From: an uncultured SAR86 cluster bacterium
GTDB taxonomy: Bacteria; Pseudomonadota; Gammaproteobacteria; Magnimaribacterales; D2472
Length of the DNA stretch: 34,432 nt
NCBI GenBank assembly: GCA_902547295.1
Contig: CACCNJ010000011.1
Coordinates: 1 to 34,432 of the forward strand
Direction of reading: 5' to 3'
The notes beneath the pieces were generated by a model. It saw nothing but the letters and a program-made list of their open reading frames with translations. It was not told where the DNA came from and searched no databases. Below are positions 1 through 8,294 of this stretch, in pieces. Both the position numbers and the translations under genes were made by a program. Each line of letters starts with the position of its first letter. The stretch's first letter is position 1.

Positions 1-96
1 TCTGAACAGGTTCGACAGCCAATTTATAAAAAAGGTATTGGTCAATGGAAAAATTATGAACCATGGCTTGGAGATCTGATAAAAACATTACAGTAG
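1..96 (+). CDS. TPR-sulfotransferase, 3' end only (partial)
   Basis: The first frame is open from base 1 to a TAG at 94-96 and gives 31 C-terminal residues. They begin SEQVRQPIYKKGIGQW and continue with a Y...LG.L pattern. This matches the C-terminus of the complete TPR-sulfotransferase at 6252-8255 (SEQVRKPVNKSGQGRW...Y...LGAL), so this is the tail of a paralogue. By family knowledge these proteins carry N-terminal TPR repeats and a C-terminal PAPS-dependent sulfotransferase domain. The catalytic part lies outside the window, so activity cannot be judged. The stop codon overlaps the AGGA likely used as the ribosome binding site of the next gene, which suggests co-transcription. Confidence 0.8.
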   Translation, partial: SEQVRQPIYKKGIGQWKNYEPWLGDLIKTLQ

Positions 97-107
97 GACA
101 TAATTAA

Positions 108-806
108 ATGAAACAAATAATTGCAATTGGAGGCGGGGGCTTCGGTAGAGAAATCAAAGAATTAAAAATAGAAAAATATATTGTTGATCAGTCTAGTAAC
201 AAAAATCCCTCAGTATGTTTTATTCCTACAGCTACTGGAGATGATTCTCAATATGTAGAAAACTTCTATAAAGCTTTTGATTCGCTTGGTTGCAAAACAT
301 CTCATATAGATTTTTTTAAAAGAACTATAGATATTGAAAAACATATTGATGAACAAGACATCATTTTTGTTGGGGGAGGAAATACAAAAAGCATGTTAGC
401 GGTTTGGAGAGAATGGAAACTAGATAAAATATTACACAAAGCATACATTAAAGGCACTATCATGAGTGGTGTTAGTGCTGGTGCTATTTGTTGGTTTGAG
501 AAGGGAATTACTGATTCATGGAAAGACCATCAAGCTGTTCTTCCATGCCTTGGTTTTGTCAAAGGAATATGTTGTCCTCATTATGATGAAGAGCCTGAGA
601 GAATACCTTTTGTAAATCAAATTCTTAATGATGATCTTATATCAGAGTGCATAGCTGTTGAAGGATTCTGTGCACTACATTTGATTAATGATTTGCCAAA
701 GTACTCCGTTAGCTTTGGTGACAATAAAAATTGTTTTTTAGTAAATAAAAAAGACTCTATAATATGTAACAATCAAATTGAGAATACAGAACTAATACAA
801 TTATGA
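108..806 (+). CDS. Peptidase S51 family (dipeptidase E-like) serine peptidase
   Basis: This 232-residue protein has the fold and motifs of family S51 (PepE/cyanophycinase-like class I glutamine amidotransferase fold). GGGNT at 89-93 is the usual glycine turn, and the nucleophile elbow GVSAGA at 121-126 places the catalytic serine at S123. CPHYD at 156-160 supplies H158 as the likely catalytic histidine. Family members cleave N-terminal Asp-X dipeptides or related peptides in the cytoplasm; no signal peptide is visible here. The exact substrate is unknown. The start follows AGGA (96-99) by 8 nt, and the gene sits 11 nt after the sulfotransferase tail. Its last codons overlap the next gene by 4 nt (ATGA), implying translational coupling. 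Confidence 0.85.
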   Translation: MKQIIAIGGGGFGREIKELKIEKYIVDQSSNKNPSVCFIPTATGDDSQYVENFYKAFDSLGCKTSHIDFFKRTIDIEKHIDEQDIIFVGGGNTKSMLAVWREWKLDKILHKAYIKGTIMSGVSAGAICWFEKGITDSWKDHQAVLPCLGFVKGICCPHYDEEPERIPFVNQILNDDLISECIAVEGFCALHLINDLPKYSVSFGDNKNCFLVNKKDSIICNNQIENTELIQL

Positions 807-1177
807 AAATAGCAAATACATTATCATCACTTCTTGGAGTAGTTTTATTATTGATAGCTTTGCAATGGATTTTCATGCCTGCATCTGCGGCTGAATCTCT
901 CGGCATGTTATATCAAGAAGGCGATGGAAGAAATACACAGATAAGAGACTTTACTGCTTTCTTTTTGGCCTCATCTATTATGTGTTTTTTATCATTATCA
1001 TCAAAGAAATATGAATATATATTTTGTTGTGGATTGATTTACTTGATTGCAGGAACTTTTAATATCCTAGCAAGTATTAGTCATGATGCTCCTTTAGGCG
1101 TCTCATCTTTAATTGCAGAAATTGTGTTTGCTTCAATGGCATTTACAGCAGCTTTGAGATATAAGAACAATTTATAA
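803..1177 (+). CDS. Small four-helix membrane protein, function unknown
   Basis: The 124-residue product has four hydrophobic stretches at about residues 7-27, 50-67, 73-91 and 98-117, with short polar loops and a basic C-terminus (RYKNNL). It resembles the many small DUF4345-like four-helix inner-membrane proteins, but I cannot place it firmly. It is translationally coupled to the upstream S51 peptidase through a 4-nt ATGA overlap, so the two are probably made together. Its 3' end overlaps the 3' end of the convergent nitroreductase gene by 6 nt. No catalytic residues stand out. Confidence 0.7.
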   Translation: MKIANTLSSLLGVVLLLIALQWIFMPASAAESLGMLYQEGDGRNTQIRDFTAFFLASSIMCFLSLSSKKYEYIFCCGLIYLIAGTFNILASISHDAPLGVSSLIAEIVFASMAFTAALRYKNNL

Positions 1178-1723
1178 ATAACTTACAAAGTTATCTATAT
1201 CTAAATTTGGGATTTCTTTCTTTTTACCAACCTCAGTTCCGACATAAAGATAGCCTAGAATTTCTTGATTTTTTTCTAGGCCTAGTTCTTTTTGAATGAT
1301 CTCATTGAATGCCAATTTACCAGTTCTCCAGATACAAGAATATTTCATTGCATTTAAGGCTAGCATAATATTTTGTGCAGCTGTTGCAGTAGATAATTTT
1401 TGCTCTATTGAAGGTACTTTTGGGTGTTCTTTAAATGAGTTAATTAAAATTATAATCATTGGAGCTCTGTAAGGAGCATTTTTATATTTGTTTAAAACTT
1501 CATCTGATATGTCTGGTATAGATTTACCATAATTTACAAATATATCTGATAATTTGTCTAAACCTTCACCTTTAACTTCAACAAATCTACTTGTTCTTAA
1601 CCACGCATGATCAGGCGCTCTTAATGCAGCTTTATATACTGTATCCATTTCATCTTTTGAAGGAAAAGGTTCAGCAAGAGTTCTTGCAGAGACTCGATTC
1701 AAAATATTTTCAAGTGCATCCAT
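1172..1723 (-). CDS. YdjA-like nitroreductase family flavoprotein
   Basis: This 183-residue protein begins MDALENILNRVSARTLAEPF, close to the E. coli YdjA N-terminus as I remember it (MDALELLINRRSASRLAEPA). It keeps other family marks: RAPDH in the N-terminal third, KYKNAPYRAPMIIILI in the middle, and CIWRTG followed by ILGYLYVGT near the end. The family forms FMN-binding homodimers that reduce nitro compounds or quinones with NAD(P)H; the natural substrate is not established. The length equals that of YdjA. It converges on the upstream small membrane protein, overlapping it by 6 nt, and is divergent from the micro-ORF at 1782. No clear Shine-Dalgarno sequence precedes the ATG. Confidence 0.85.
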   Translation of the reverse strand: MDALENILNRVSARTLAEPFPSKDEMDTVYKAALRAPDHAWLRTSRFVEVKGEGLDKLSDIFVNYGKSIPDISDEVLNKYKNAPYRAPMIIILINSFKEHPKVPSIEQKLSTATAAQNIMLALNAMKYSCIWRTGKLAFNEIIQKELGLEKNQEILGYLYVGTEVGKKKEIPNLDIDNFVSYL

Positions 1724-1765
1724 TAAATTATTATTTTATAAGCTATCATATATGTAAGTCTTAAT

Positions 1766-1771
1766 TATAAT
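1766..1771 (+). promoter_or_regulatory. Candidate -10 box of the 47-codon micro-ORF
   Basis: A perfect TATAAT ends 10 nt before the ATG at 1782, with no Shine-Dalgarno sequence in between. If it is used, the transcript would have almost no 5' leader. No clear -35 element is visible, and the AT-rich background makes chance matches common. Confidence 0.3.
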
Positions 1772-1781
1772 AATTCAATTA

Positions 1782-1925
1782 ATGTTATATCAAATAGGAA
1801 TCATTCTCATCATTATCGTTGCAGCCATAATTTTGTCTAAAAGATTCAGTCAAAATAATGATTTAATTTATGAAGATGAGATGGAGGAAGATGAGCTAAA
1901 GAAATTAGATGATGAGCTAAACTAG
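1782..1925 (+). CDS. 47-residue single-pass membrane micro-protein
   Basis: An ATG at 1782 opens a 47-codon frame ending in TAG at 1923-1925. The product has one strongly hydrophobic helix (about residues 4-18, IGIILIIIVAAIIL) followed by KR, then a very acidic tail (YEDEMEEDELKKLDDELN). This helix, positive stop and charged cytoplasmic tail are typical of genuine small membrane proteins. A TATAAT lies 10 nt upstream. The stop overlaps the 3' end of the BCCT gene on the other strand by 4 nt, a geometry repeated at other convergent pairs here. The function is unknown. It could be a chance frame, but the tidy composition and a fit to the otherwise empty gap argue for a gene. Confidence 0.5.
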   Translation: MLYQIGIILIIIVAAIILSKRFSQNNDLIYEDEMEEDELKKLDDELN

Positions 1926-3415
1926 GTATTATTTAACTCTGACTCAAGAGAGTTGTAAAAATGCCTAATGGCAAATACAACGATAATCGAAAATGGTACT
2001 CCGCATATCACTACTGAAGTTTGAAGTGCAGTAAGACCTCCTTTATATAATAGTACAGCAGCAATAATACCAAGTAATATTGCCCATGTTACCCTTGAGA
2101 GAATAGGAGAGTCATCATGAATGCCTACGTGACTTTTTGATGAGAGCATTGATGCTACAAGAGCACCTGAATCAGATGAAGTAACAAAAAATGTCACAAT
2201 TATAGTTAAAGCCAAAATTGATATTAATGTAGGTATTGGATAAACGTCAAATAGAGCAAATAACGCGACTGTATAGTTATTATTCACTATTTCATTTAAT
2301 TGACTTGTTTCATTTATCACCTGATATATACCAGCATTACCAAAAATTCCCATCCACAAGAAAACAATCAATGATGGAACAAAAAGTACACCAATAATAA
2401 ATTCTTTAATTGATCTTCCATAAGATATTCTTGCAATAAATAAAGAAACAAATGGTGCCCATGCAAACCACCATGTGTAAAAGAACAGAGTCCATCCATT
2501 TTGCCATGATGAAGAAGAATATACTTCAGTCCATGTTGCTGTCTCTATGAGAGTGTTTACATAAGAACCAAAATTTTGTATTAGTGCATTTAATATAAAA
2601 ACGGTTGGTCCAAATATAAAAATAAAAGCCATTAATGAAGAGGCAAGAATCATATTTATCTGAGATAGCCTCTTAATACCTTTATCCAGTCCTAAACAAA
2701 CACTTGTTAAACCAATTAGGGTAATCAAAGAAATAATAATAATTTGATTAGAAAAGCTTTGAGGTATTGAAAAAACATATTCTAATCCTGAACTAATTTG
2801 AATAGTACCTAATCCTAAAGAGGTTGTAACACCAAGCACTGTTGTAAGTATCGCAATAATATCTATTGATATTGCTAGTGGTTTATTATTAGAGACTTTA
2901 GGTCCCAATAAAGAGCTAACTCTAAATGGAAGTTTTTTATTATATGAAGCAAAGGCAAAACAAAGTCCTAAAAGTGAATAGATTGCCCAACCATGCAAGC
3001 CCCAATGAAGATTTGCTAAACCAATAGCTTTGCCAGCATTAAATGATGGATCACCCTCAATCATACCTGGATATGAGTTAAGGTGCATTATTGGCTCAGC
3101 TACTCCATAAAACAATAATCCAATACCCAATCCAGCACTAAAAAGCATGGCAATCCAATTTACATAAGAGTAGGCCGGTTTAGCATCAATACCACCTAGC
3201 CTTATATGTTTGTATTTAGTAAAAATAAGAAAAAAAGCAAATATGACAAATCCATTTGCAATTAATATTATCATCCACCCAAGATATTTTGATAAAAAAG
3301 CTTGTAAATCAAGGAAAAATGACTCTGAGATGTCAGAATTAAGAGATACCACAGCTGTTATAAATGATAAAAGTAATATTGAAATTAAAAATCTTGGTTT
3401 ACTTAAATTGTTCAT
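1922..3415 (-). CDS. BCCT family transporter (betaine/choline/carnitine type)
   Basis: The 497-residue integral membrane protein has the family's twelve-helix pattern. GLGIG at 95-99 followed by LLFYGVAEP is the glycine-rich unwound stretch of helix 3. HWGLHGWAIY at 137-146 places W138, W143 and Y146 with the same spacing as BetP W189, W194 and Y197. YTWWFAWAPFVSLFIARIS around 313-331 is the family signature with a further tryptophan cluster (W315, W316, W319). An aromatic box of this kind binds quaternary ammonium groups, so a Na+-coupled importer of glycine betaine or a similar osmolyte is inferred. The start is preceded by AAGG 4 nt upstream. There is no long C-terminal osmosensory extension. 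The gene is divergent from the TonB receptor across 158 bp. Confidence 0.92.
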   Translation of the reverse strand: MNNLSKPRFLISILLLSFITAVVSLNSDISESFFLDLQAFLSKYLGWMIILIANGFVIFAFFLIFTKYKHIRLGGIDAKPAYSYVNWIAMLFSAGLGIGLLFYGVAEPIMHLNSYPGMIEGDPSFNAGKAIGLANLHWGLHGWAIYSLLGLCFAFASYNKKLPFRVSSLLGPKVSNNKPLAISIDIIAILTTVLGVTTSLGLGTIQISSGLEYVFSIPQSFSNQIIIISLITLIGLTSVCLGLDKGIKRLSQINMILASSLMAFIFIFGPTVFILNALIQNFGSYVNTLIETATWTEVYSSSSWQNGWTLFFYTWWFAWAPFVSLFIARISYGRSIKEFIIGVLFVPSLIVFLWMGIFGNAGIYQVINETSQLNEIVNNNYTVALFALFDVYPIPTLISILALTIIVTFFVTSSDSGALVASMLSSKSHVGIHDDSPILSRVTWAILLGIIAAVLLYKGGLTALQTSVVICGVPFSIIVVFAIRHFYNSLESELNNT

Positions 3416-3467
3416 AGAGCCTTAAATTAGCTTTAGTGAAACATAATTAATATTAAATTTCCACTTT

Positions 3468-3473
3468 GGAGGT
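3468..3473 (+). promoter_or_regulatory. Near-consensus Shine-Dalgarno site of a leader ORF
   Basis: GGAGGT at 3468-3473 sits 6 nt before ATG at 3480, ideal spacing. It is one of the strongest ribosome binding sites in the window, where most starts have a weak one or none. It serves only the 13-codon frame that follows. Confidence 0.5.
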
Positions 3474-3479
3474 ACACAT

Positions 3480-3521
3480 ATGAAAATAATTGGGTATATT
3501 TATTTAACTAAATTTGTATAG
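3480..3521 (+). CDS. Possible 13-residue leader peptide upstream of the TonB receptor
   Basis: The frame encodes MKIIGYIYLTKFV and ends in TAG at 3519-3521. It follows a GGAGGT with 6-nt spacing and lies 52 nt before the receptor ATG. A strong ribosome site driving so short a frame inside a 158-bp divergent regulatory gap suggests an upstream ORF that controls receptor expression through coupling or attenuation. No clear mutually exclusive hairpins are seen between it and the receptor. The peptide has no run of a single amino acid that would indicate a classical attenuator. This is an inference from layout only. Confidence 0.4.
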   Translation: MKIIGYIYLTKFV

Positions 3522-3573
3522 TTTTTAGATATTTGTTAACCTTTGCTTATTAATTTCTTAATTAGGGGAAGCT

Positions 3574-6168
3574 ATGTTAAAAAAATTAAACAAAATACGG
3601 AAGGAAATTACACCTTCGTTGATACCTGCGATATTACCATCTTTATCTACTTTTGCAGTAATAAATGCATCAGTTTTTAGTGGCTATATTGCTGCACAAA
3701 ATGCAACTATTGAAGAGGTTGTTGTTACGGCTCGAAAGAAATCTGAGAGTCTACAAGACGTGCCTCTATCTGTTAATGCATTGAATGAAGAAACTTTAGA
3801 GGAGAGAGGAATCAATGTATTTGAAGACTATCTTACTCAATTACCTGGTGTAACAGCTGGCGGCTCTGGCCCTGGTCAAAGTACTATATATATAAGAGGT
3901 CTTGCCTCAACGACACCGAATTTAACAACTGCTGGTGTTGCAGGCTTGGCTCCAAACGTTTCTTTCTATTTAGATGAGCAACCATTAGCTCAACCTGGAA
4001 GAAACTTAGACGTCTATGCAGCTGATGTTGCTCGTATAGAGGTTTTATCGGGACCACAAGGAACTCTGTTTGGTGCTAGTTCACAAGCTGGTGTTGTTAG
4101 AATGATTACTAACAAACCTAAACCAGGTGTTACAGAAAGTAACGTTGAAATTGAAACAAGATTTATGCCAGAAGGAGATACCGGCACTAAGCTTGAATTC
4201 ATGACAAACGTACCTTTAACAGATAAAACTACATGGAGATTTGTAGGCTATAGCGATAGAAGAGGTGGTTACATTGATCAAGTAGCTGGAAAAGTTGATC
4301 CTAGTATGTCAGCTCGTTTTAGAACAGCTGGTACAGTGAGAGAAAATGGATTGCCTGTGTCCTCAGGAAGAGCTGGTTTCCAAGCTGGAGCTGATCTTTC
4401 AGGTGTTACTTTCGCACCTACCAATGCGTTAATTGAAGATAACGTAAATGGAACTGAATATGAAGGATTCAGATCTTCTATTGGTCAAGAACTTGGAGAT
4501 AACTGGAATGCAACACTTGTGTATGCAGAACAAACAATTGAATCTGATGGAGTTTTCTTCGCTGATCCTAATTTAGGCGATTTAGAAATCCAAAGATATA
4601 GTGATGATCATATAAGTGATGAGTATGAAAATATGAGTCTTACATTAGAAGGATCTATTGGTGAGCTTGAAGCTGTTTATGCAGGTGCATATACAGACAG
4701 AGAAACAAATCAAATAGTAGATTACACCGACTATTTATTCGTTGGACAATACCTTCCTTATTATATTTGTGATTATTATGTAACTTATACATCATTTGCT
4801 CCTGGTGGAGTTCCAACAGGAAGTTGTGGAACAGCTGACTTGTTTGTAGATTCAACTACACATACTAATGTCGAAAGTCACGAGTTTAGAATTAATGCTC
4901 CAATAACTGATAAAATGTCTGTAACTGCGGGTGTGTTTTTAAGTGATACTGAGCTCATGGAGCTTAACTTATTTACTTATCCTGGATCACTAGCTAACGA
5001 TATTAATTATGCAGCTAATTATGCATTGACAGATATTTCAGTAACTGGAGACAGATCTGATAGTGGCAAATCAGCGGTAAGAGCTGGAGCTGGTTGGTTC
5101 TCAGCAGGACCATTCTCTGAGCCAGTAATATTCTTTAATGATATAAGAAGAACTGATGAGCAAAAAGGTGTGTTCGGTGAAGTTAATTATGCTTTATCAG
5201 ATACAGCTGAACTTACTTTAGGTGCAAGATGGTATGACATTGCTGTTGATTTTGAAGGTAGTGCAAACTCTTCTTTCGGTAACGGTTTTGGAAATCCAGA
5301 CGAACAGAGATTTGGTTCAAATTTATCTGTTCAATATGCTCCAGGTAATGCCAATGGGTATCCTGACAAAGCTGAAACTGATGGAGTTATTGGAAAAGCT
5401 ACAGTTTCATGGAATCCTGATGACGACATAATGTACTATGTTACATGGTCTGAAGGCTTTAGACCTGGTCTTTTAAATAGACCTGTTGGATCATCTAATG
5501 CTGATGGTTCATATGTTGTTAAACCTGAAGTTGATACCGATGAAATCACCAACTATGAATTTGGTTGGAAGACTATTTCTAAAGATGGTCAATTAAGATT
5601 TAATGGTAGCGCGTTCTATGTTGATGTAACTGGATTACAGAGTACTATCTTTGATCCAAGTATTGTTAACTTATTCTTCTCTGACAATGCAGCTGATGCA
5701 ACAATAAAAGGTGTTGAAGGAGACTTTACCTACTACACTGATGTTGAAGGATTGTCCGTTGCTGGTGCTTTCTCTTTCTTAGATACAGAAATAACTGAGA
5801 AATTAGTACCAACAGATGATGTTATTGTAGGTGAAGAGCTAGCATTTGCTCCTGGTATGCAAGGAAACATTAGAGTAAGACAAGAATGGGGAATGGCTGC
5901 TGGAAATGTTGGTCATTTACAAGTTCAATTTACATACTCTGATGACAGCTTTTCTGACATTATGGAACCAAATAAAGCAAGACAAGCTAGTTATAGTTAT
6001 ATTGACTTGAGAGCAGGTATCACCAATGATGATTTATCTGCTGAGCTTTATGTTGATAATGTTACTGATGAAAGAGCTGAAATAAGTAATACATTTGTCT
6101 TTGATAGACAACGTGTAGCTTATATTAGACCTACAACAATTGGTATTAGAGTTAAAAGAAACTTTTAA
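3574..6168 (+). CDS. TonB-dependent outer-membrane receptor
   Basis: The 864-residue protein has a basic N-terminus and a hydrophobic stretch ending near A41, read as a signal peptide. A TonB box follows (IEEVVVTA, 46-53), then the plug domain with QDVPLSVNAL and RIEVLSGPQGTLFGASSQAGVV. The rest is a large beta-barrel with repeated aromatic/glycine strands, ending in an outer-membrane C-terminal phenylalanine (IGIRVKRNF). Such receptors bind a substrate outside the cell and import it with energy from TonB-ExbB-ExbD. The substrate is not evident: no neighbouring siderophore, cobalamin or polysaccharide-degrading genes are seen. AGGGGA at 3564-3569 is a good ribosome site. A strong terminator follows, so this is likely a single-gene transcription unit after the leader. 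Confidence 0.95.
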   Translation: MLKKLNKIRKEITPSLIPAILPSLSTFAVINASVFSGYIAAQNATIEEVVVTARKKSESLQDVPLSVNALNEETLEERGINVFEDYLTQLPGVTAGGSGPGQSTIYIRGLASTTPNLTTAGVAGLAPNVSFYLDEQPLAQPGRNLDVYAADVARIEVLSGPQGTLFGASSQAGVVRMITNKPKPGVTESNVEIETRFMPEGDTGTKLEFMTNVPLTDKTTWRFVGYSDRRGGYIDQVAGKVDPSMSARFRTAGTVRENGLPVSSGRAGFQAGADLSGVTFAPTNALIEDNVNGTEYEGFRSSIGQELGDNWNATLVYAEQTIESDGVFFADPNLGDLEIQRYSDDHISDEYENMSLTLEGSIGELEAVYAGAYTDRETNQIVDYTDYLFVGQYLPYYICDYYVTYTSFAPGGVPTGSCGTADLFVDSTTHTNVESHEFRINAPITDKMSVTAGVFLSDTELMELNLFTYPGSLANDINYAANYALTDISVTGDRSDSGKSAVRAGAGWFSAGPFSEPVIFFNDIRRTDEQKGVFGEVNYALSDTAELTLGARWYDIAVDFEGSANSSFGNGFGNPDEQRFGSNLSVQYAPGNANGYPDKAETDGVIGKATVSWNPDDDIMYYVTWSEGFRPGLLNRPVGSSNADGSYVVKPEVDTDEITNYEFGWKTISKDGQLRFNGSAFYVDVTGLQSTIFDPSIVNLFFSDNAADATIKGVEGDFTYYTDVEGLSVAGAFSFLDTEITEKLVPTDDVIVGEELAFAPGMQGNIRVRQEWGMAAGNVGHLQVQFTYSDDSFSDIMEPNKARQASYSYIDLRAGITNDDLSAELYVDNVTDERAEISNTFVFDRQRVAYIRPTTIGIRVKRNF

Positions 6169-6185
6169 CATTAATTGAGCTAGAT

Positions 6186-6217
6186 ATTAAAAAGGGAGTT
6201 TATACTCCCTTTTTAAT
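6186..6217 (+). terminator. Intrinsic terminator after the TonB receptor
   Basis: A 14-bp perfect inverted repeat (ATTAAAAAGGGAGT, 6186-6199, and its complement at 6204-6217) flanks a TTAT loop. The stem contains a GGGAG/CTCCC core and is flanked by an A-run on the left and T-runs on the right, so it could work in both directions. It is the only convincing Rho-independent terminator I found in the window. Confidence 0.88.
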
Positions 6218-6251
6218 TTTTTAAGACATACAATAATTTTATATCAGTCAA

Positions 6252-8255
6252 ATGGATCAATTTAAACTGGATATTGAGAGAGCTTCAAAAGCTATTAGAG
6301 ATAGCAGATTTGTTGAAGCGTTAAGTTTTCTTGAATCTAACTTAGCAAAAGATCCATATCACGTTGATAGCCTCTATTTTGCAGCAGTTTGCTCCAGATA
6401 TCTAAAAAACTATAAAGACTCTGAAAATTATCTTAATAACTTATTATCACAGGCACCTGATATGGGAAGAGCATATCAAGAACTGGGGCACCTTAATAAG
6501 GCTACTGGCAAAGAGGAAGAATCTATTTCCTATTACAGACAAGCATGCGAATTGAATCCAGCATTAATCTCTTCATGGAAATCTTTATTTAATTATTTTG
6601 TTAAAAAAAATAATAAACCTGCTGCAGATCACGCACATGAACAAATTAAAAAACTTGAATCACTTCCAAGTATTCTCCTATATATAAGTCAAATTTTAAA
6701 TGAAGGAAGGCTTGCAATTGCTGAACAAAAATGTAGAGAGTTTCTCAAAAAAAATCCAACAAACATTTATGCAATAACATTGCTGTCTGATATTGCAAAA
6801 AAATTTGGTTATTTTGATGATGCAGAAGTTTTGTTAGAAAATGCAGTTAAGTTAAGCCCAAATGATGGTGATGTAAGGATGAAGTATGCTCTAATTCTTA
6901 GACTTAAACAAAAGTTTACAAAGACTATGGAACAAGTAAACATCTTGTGTGAACAATTTCCTGATAACCTTTCTTATCAAGCTCAAAAAGCTAGTGAGAT
7001 AATGCAGAATGGTCAACATGCAGATGCAATAGATTTATTTGATAACATAATAGAAAAAAATCCATATAACTTTAGTGCATATACATCAAAGGGGCATGCA
7101 GAAAAAACACTAGGCAGAACTGATGATGCAATAAATAGTTATAAGTCATCCTATAAGATCAAACATGATCATGGAGAGGCATATTTCTCACTTTCAAATT
7201 TAAAAACTTATAAGTTTACCAGTGATGAAATAAATACTATGAGAACTCAATTAAAAAGACTTGATTTGACACTAAAAGATAAAGCCTATTTTCATTTTGC
7301 TTTAGCACAAGCATGTGAGGATATTGAAGAATATGATGAAGCTTATATCAATCTTGAAAAAGGAAATAAAATAAAAAATGAGCAAAGTAAATATACTATA
7401 GAAAAAATGGATAAGGAACTTCAAGCACAAATAGATGTTTGTGATGAGAATTTTTTTAAAAAGTTAGGAGACGGTGGATATGATTCAGATGATCCAATTT
7501 TTATCTTAGGTTTACCAAGAGCTGGGTCAACTTTAATAGAGCAAATACTTGCATCTCACTCAATGATTGATGGTACTCTTGAATTACCAAATATCTTATC
7601 TATGGCTCAAGGACTAAGAGGTGATGATATTTATGGAAATGAAGGGAATTATCCTAAAACGATGCAGTCCCTAACCTCAGAGAAAAGAAAAGAGTTAGGA
7701 AAATTATTTATAGATGATACTAGAATGCATAGAAAAGGTGCCCCTAGGTTTACGGATAAAATGCCTAATAATTTTCGTCATATTGGCTTAATTAATTTAA
7801 TTCTTCCAAATGCTAAAATTATTGATGCCAGAAGATATCCGCTAGATTGTTGTTTTAGTATGTTTAAGCAATTATTTGCACAAGGTCAAGAATTTACATA
7901 TGGCCTAGCAGAGGCTGGAAGCTACTATAACAGTTATGTAAAACTTATGGATCATTGGGATAAAGTCCTCCCAAATAAAATTTTAAGAGTAAACAATGAA
8001 GATGTAATAGATGATTTAGAGGGTCAAGTTAAAAGAATGTTAGATTTTCTCGAATTACCATTTGAAGAATCTTGTATAACATTTTATGAAACAGATAGAT
8101 CAGTAAGAACTGCTAGTTCTGAACAAGTTAGAAAGCCTGTAAATAAGTCAGGTCAGGGTCGTTGGAAACCCTATGCCAAAAACTTGGGAGCATTACTGGA
8201 AAATATAGATAATAATCTTCTTAAACCGGAGGATATTGCATTAATTAAGTCTTAG
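6252..8255 (+). CDS. TPR-repeat sulfotransferase
   Basis: This 667-residue protein has two parts. Residues 1 to about 390 are tandem tetratricopeptide repeats, with typical helix pairs such as ALSFLESNLAKDPYHVDSLY. Residues from about 410 form a sulfotransferase domain. Its 5'-phosphosulfate loop is LGLPRAGST at 419-427, and the 3'-phosphate region is DARRYPLDCCFSMFKQ. The C-terminal SEQVRKP...GRW block is standard for this family. The reaction would be sulfate transfer from PAPS to an acceptor that cannot be read from sequence; some homologues act on proteins, others on glycans or small molecules. There is no signal peptide, so it is probably cytoplasmic. It follows the receptor terminator by about 35 nt, and a paralogue ends at base 96. 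Confidence 0.9.
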   Translation: MDQFKLDIERASKAIRDSRFVEALSFLESNLAKDPYHVDSLYFAAVCSRYLKNYKDSENYLNNLLSQAPDMGRAYQELGHLNKATGKEEESISYYRQACELNPALISSWKSLFNYFVKKNNKPAADHAHEQIKKLESLPSILLYISQILNEGRLAIAEQKCREFLKKNPTNIYAITLLSDIAKKFGYFDDAEVLLENAVKLSPNDGDVRMKYALILRLKQKFTKTMEQVNILCEQFPDNLSYQAQKASEIMQNGQHADAIDLFDNIIEKNPYNFSAYTSKGHAEKTLGRTDDAINSYKSSYKIKHDHGEAYFSLSNLKTYKFTSDEINTMRTQLKRLDLTLKDKAYFHFALAQACEDIEEYDEAYINLEKGNKIKNEQSKYTIEKMDKELQAQIDVCDENFFKKLGDGGYDSDDPIFILGLPRAGSTLIEQILASHSMIDGTLELPNILSMAQGLRGDDIYGNEGNYPKTMQSLTSEKRKELGKLFIDDTRMHRKGAPRFTDKMPNNFRHIGLINLILPNAKIIDARRYPLDCCFSMFKQLFAQGQEFTYGLAEAGSYYNSYVKLMDHWDKVLPNKILRVNNEDVIDDLEGQVKRMLDFLELPFEESCITFYETDRSVRTASSEQVRKPVNKSGQGRWKPYAKNLGALLENIDNNLLKPEDIALIKS

Positions 8256-8270
8256 AATATGGTATTCTAA
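8252..8270. repeat. 8-bp perfect inverted repeat (candidate operator or weak hairpin)
   Basis: TTAGAATA (8252-8259), spacer TGG, TATTCTAA (8263-8270). It overlaps the sulfotransferase stop codon and ends just before the TATAAA/TATTAT stretch ahead of the MAPEG-like gene. No T-run follows, so it is a poor terminator and could instead be a protein-binding palindrome. Confidence 0.3.
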
Positions 8271-8294
8271 ATATTATAAATAGTTGAGGTATAT

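Noticed and set aside
1178-1194. ATAACTT-ACA-AAGTTAT hairpin between the convergent membrane-protein and nitroreductase genes
   Set aside because: Seven pairs with a single GC and no T-run; it lies inside the nitroreductase coding end and is too weak to call a terminator.
3210-3425. A 71-codon frame antisense to the start of the BCCT gene
   Set aside because: It is the complement of the strongly supported transporter and carries no motif of its own.
3540-3573. Possible hairpin (GCTT...AAGC with TAATT/AATTA inside) around the TonB receptor ribosome site
   Set aside because: The pairing has a large internal loop and low stability, so I do not call a riboswitch or attenuator.
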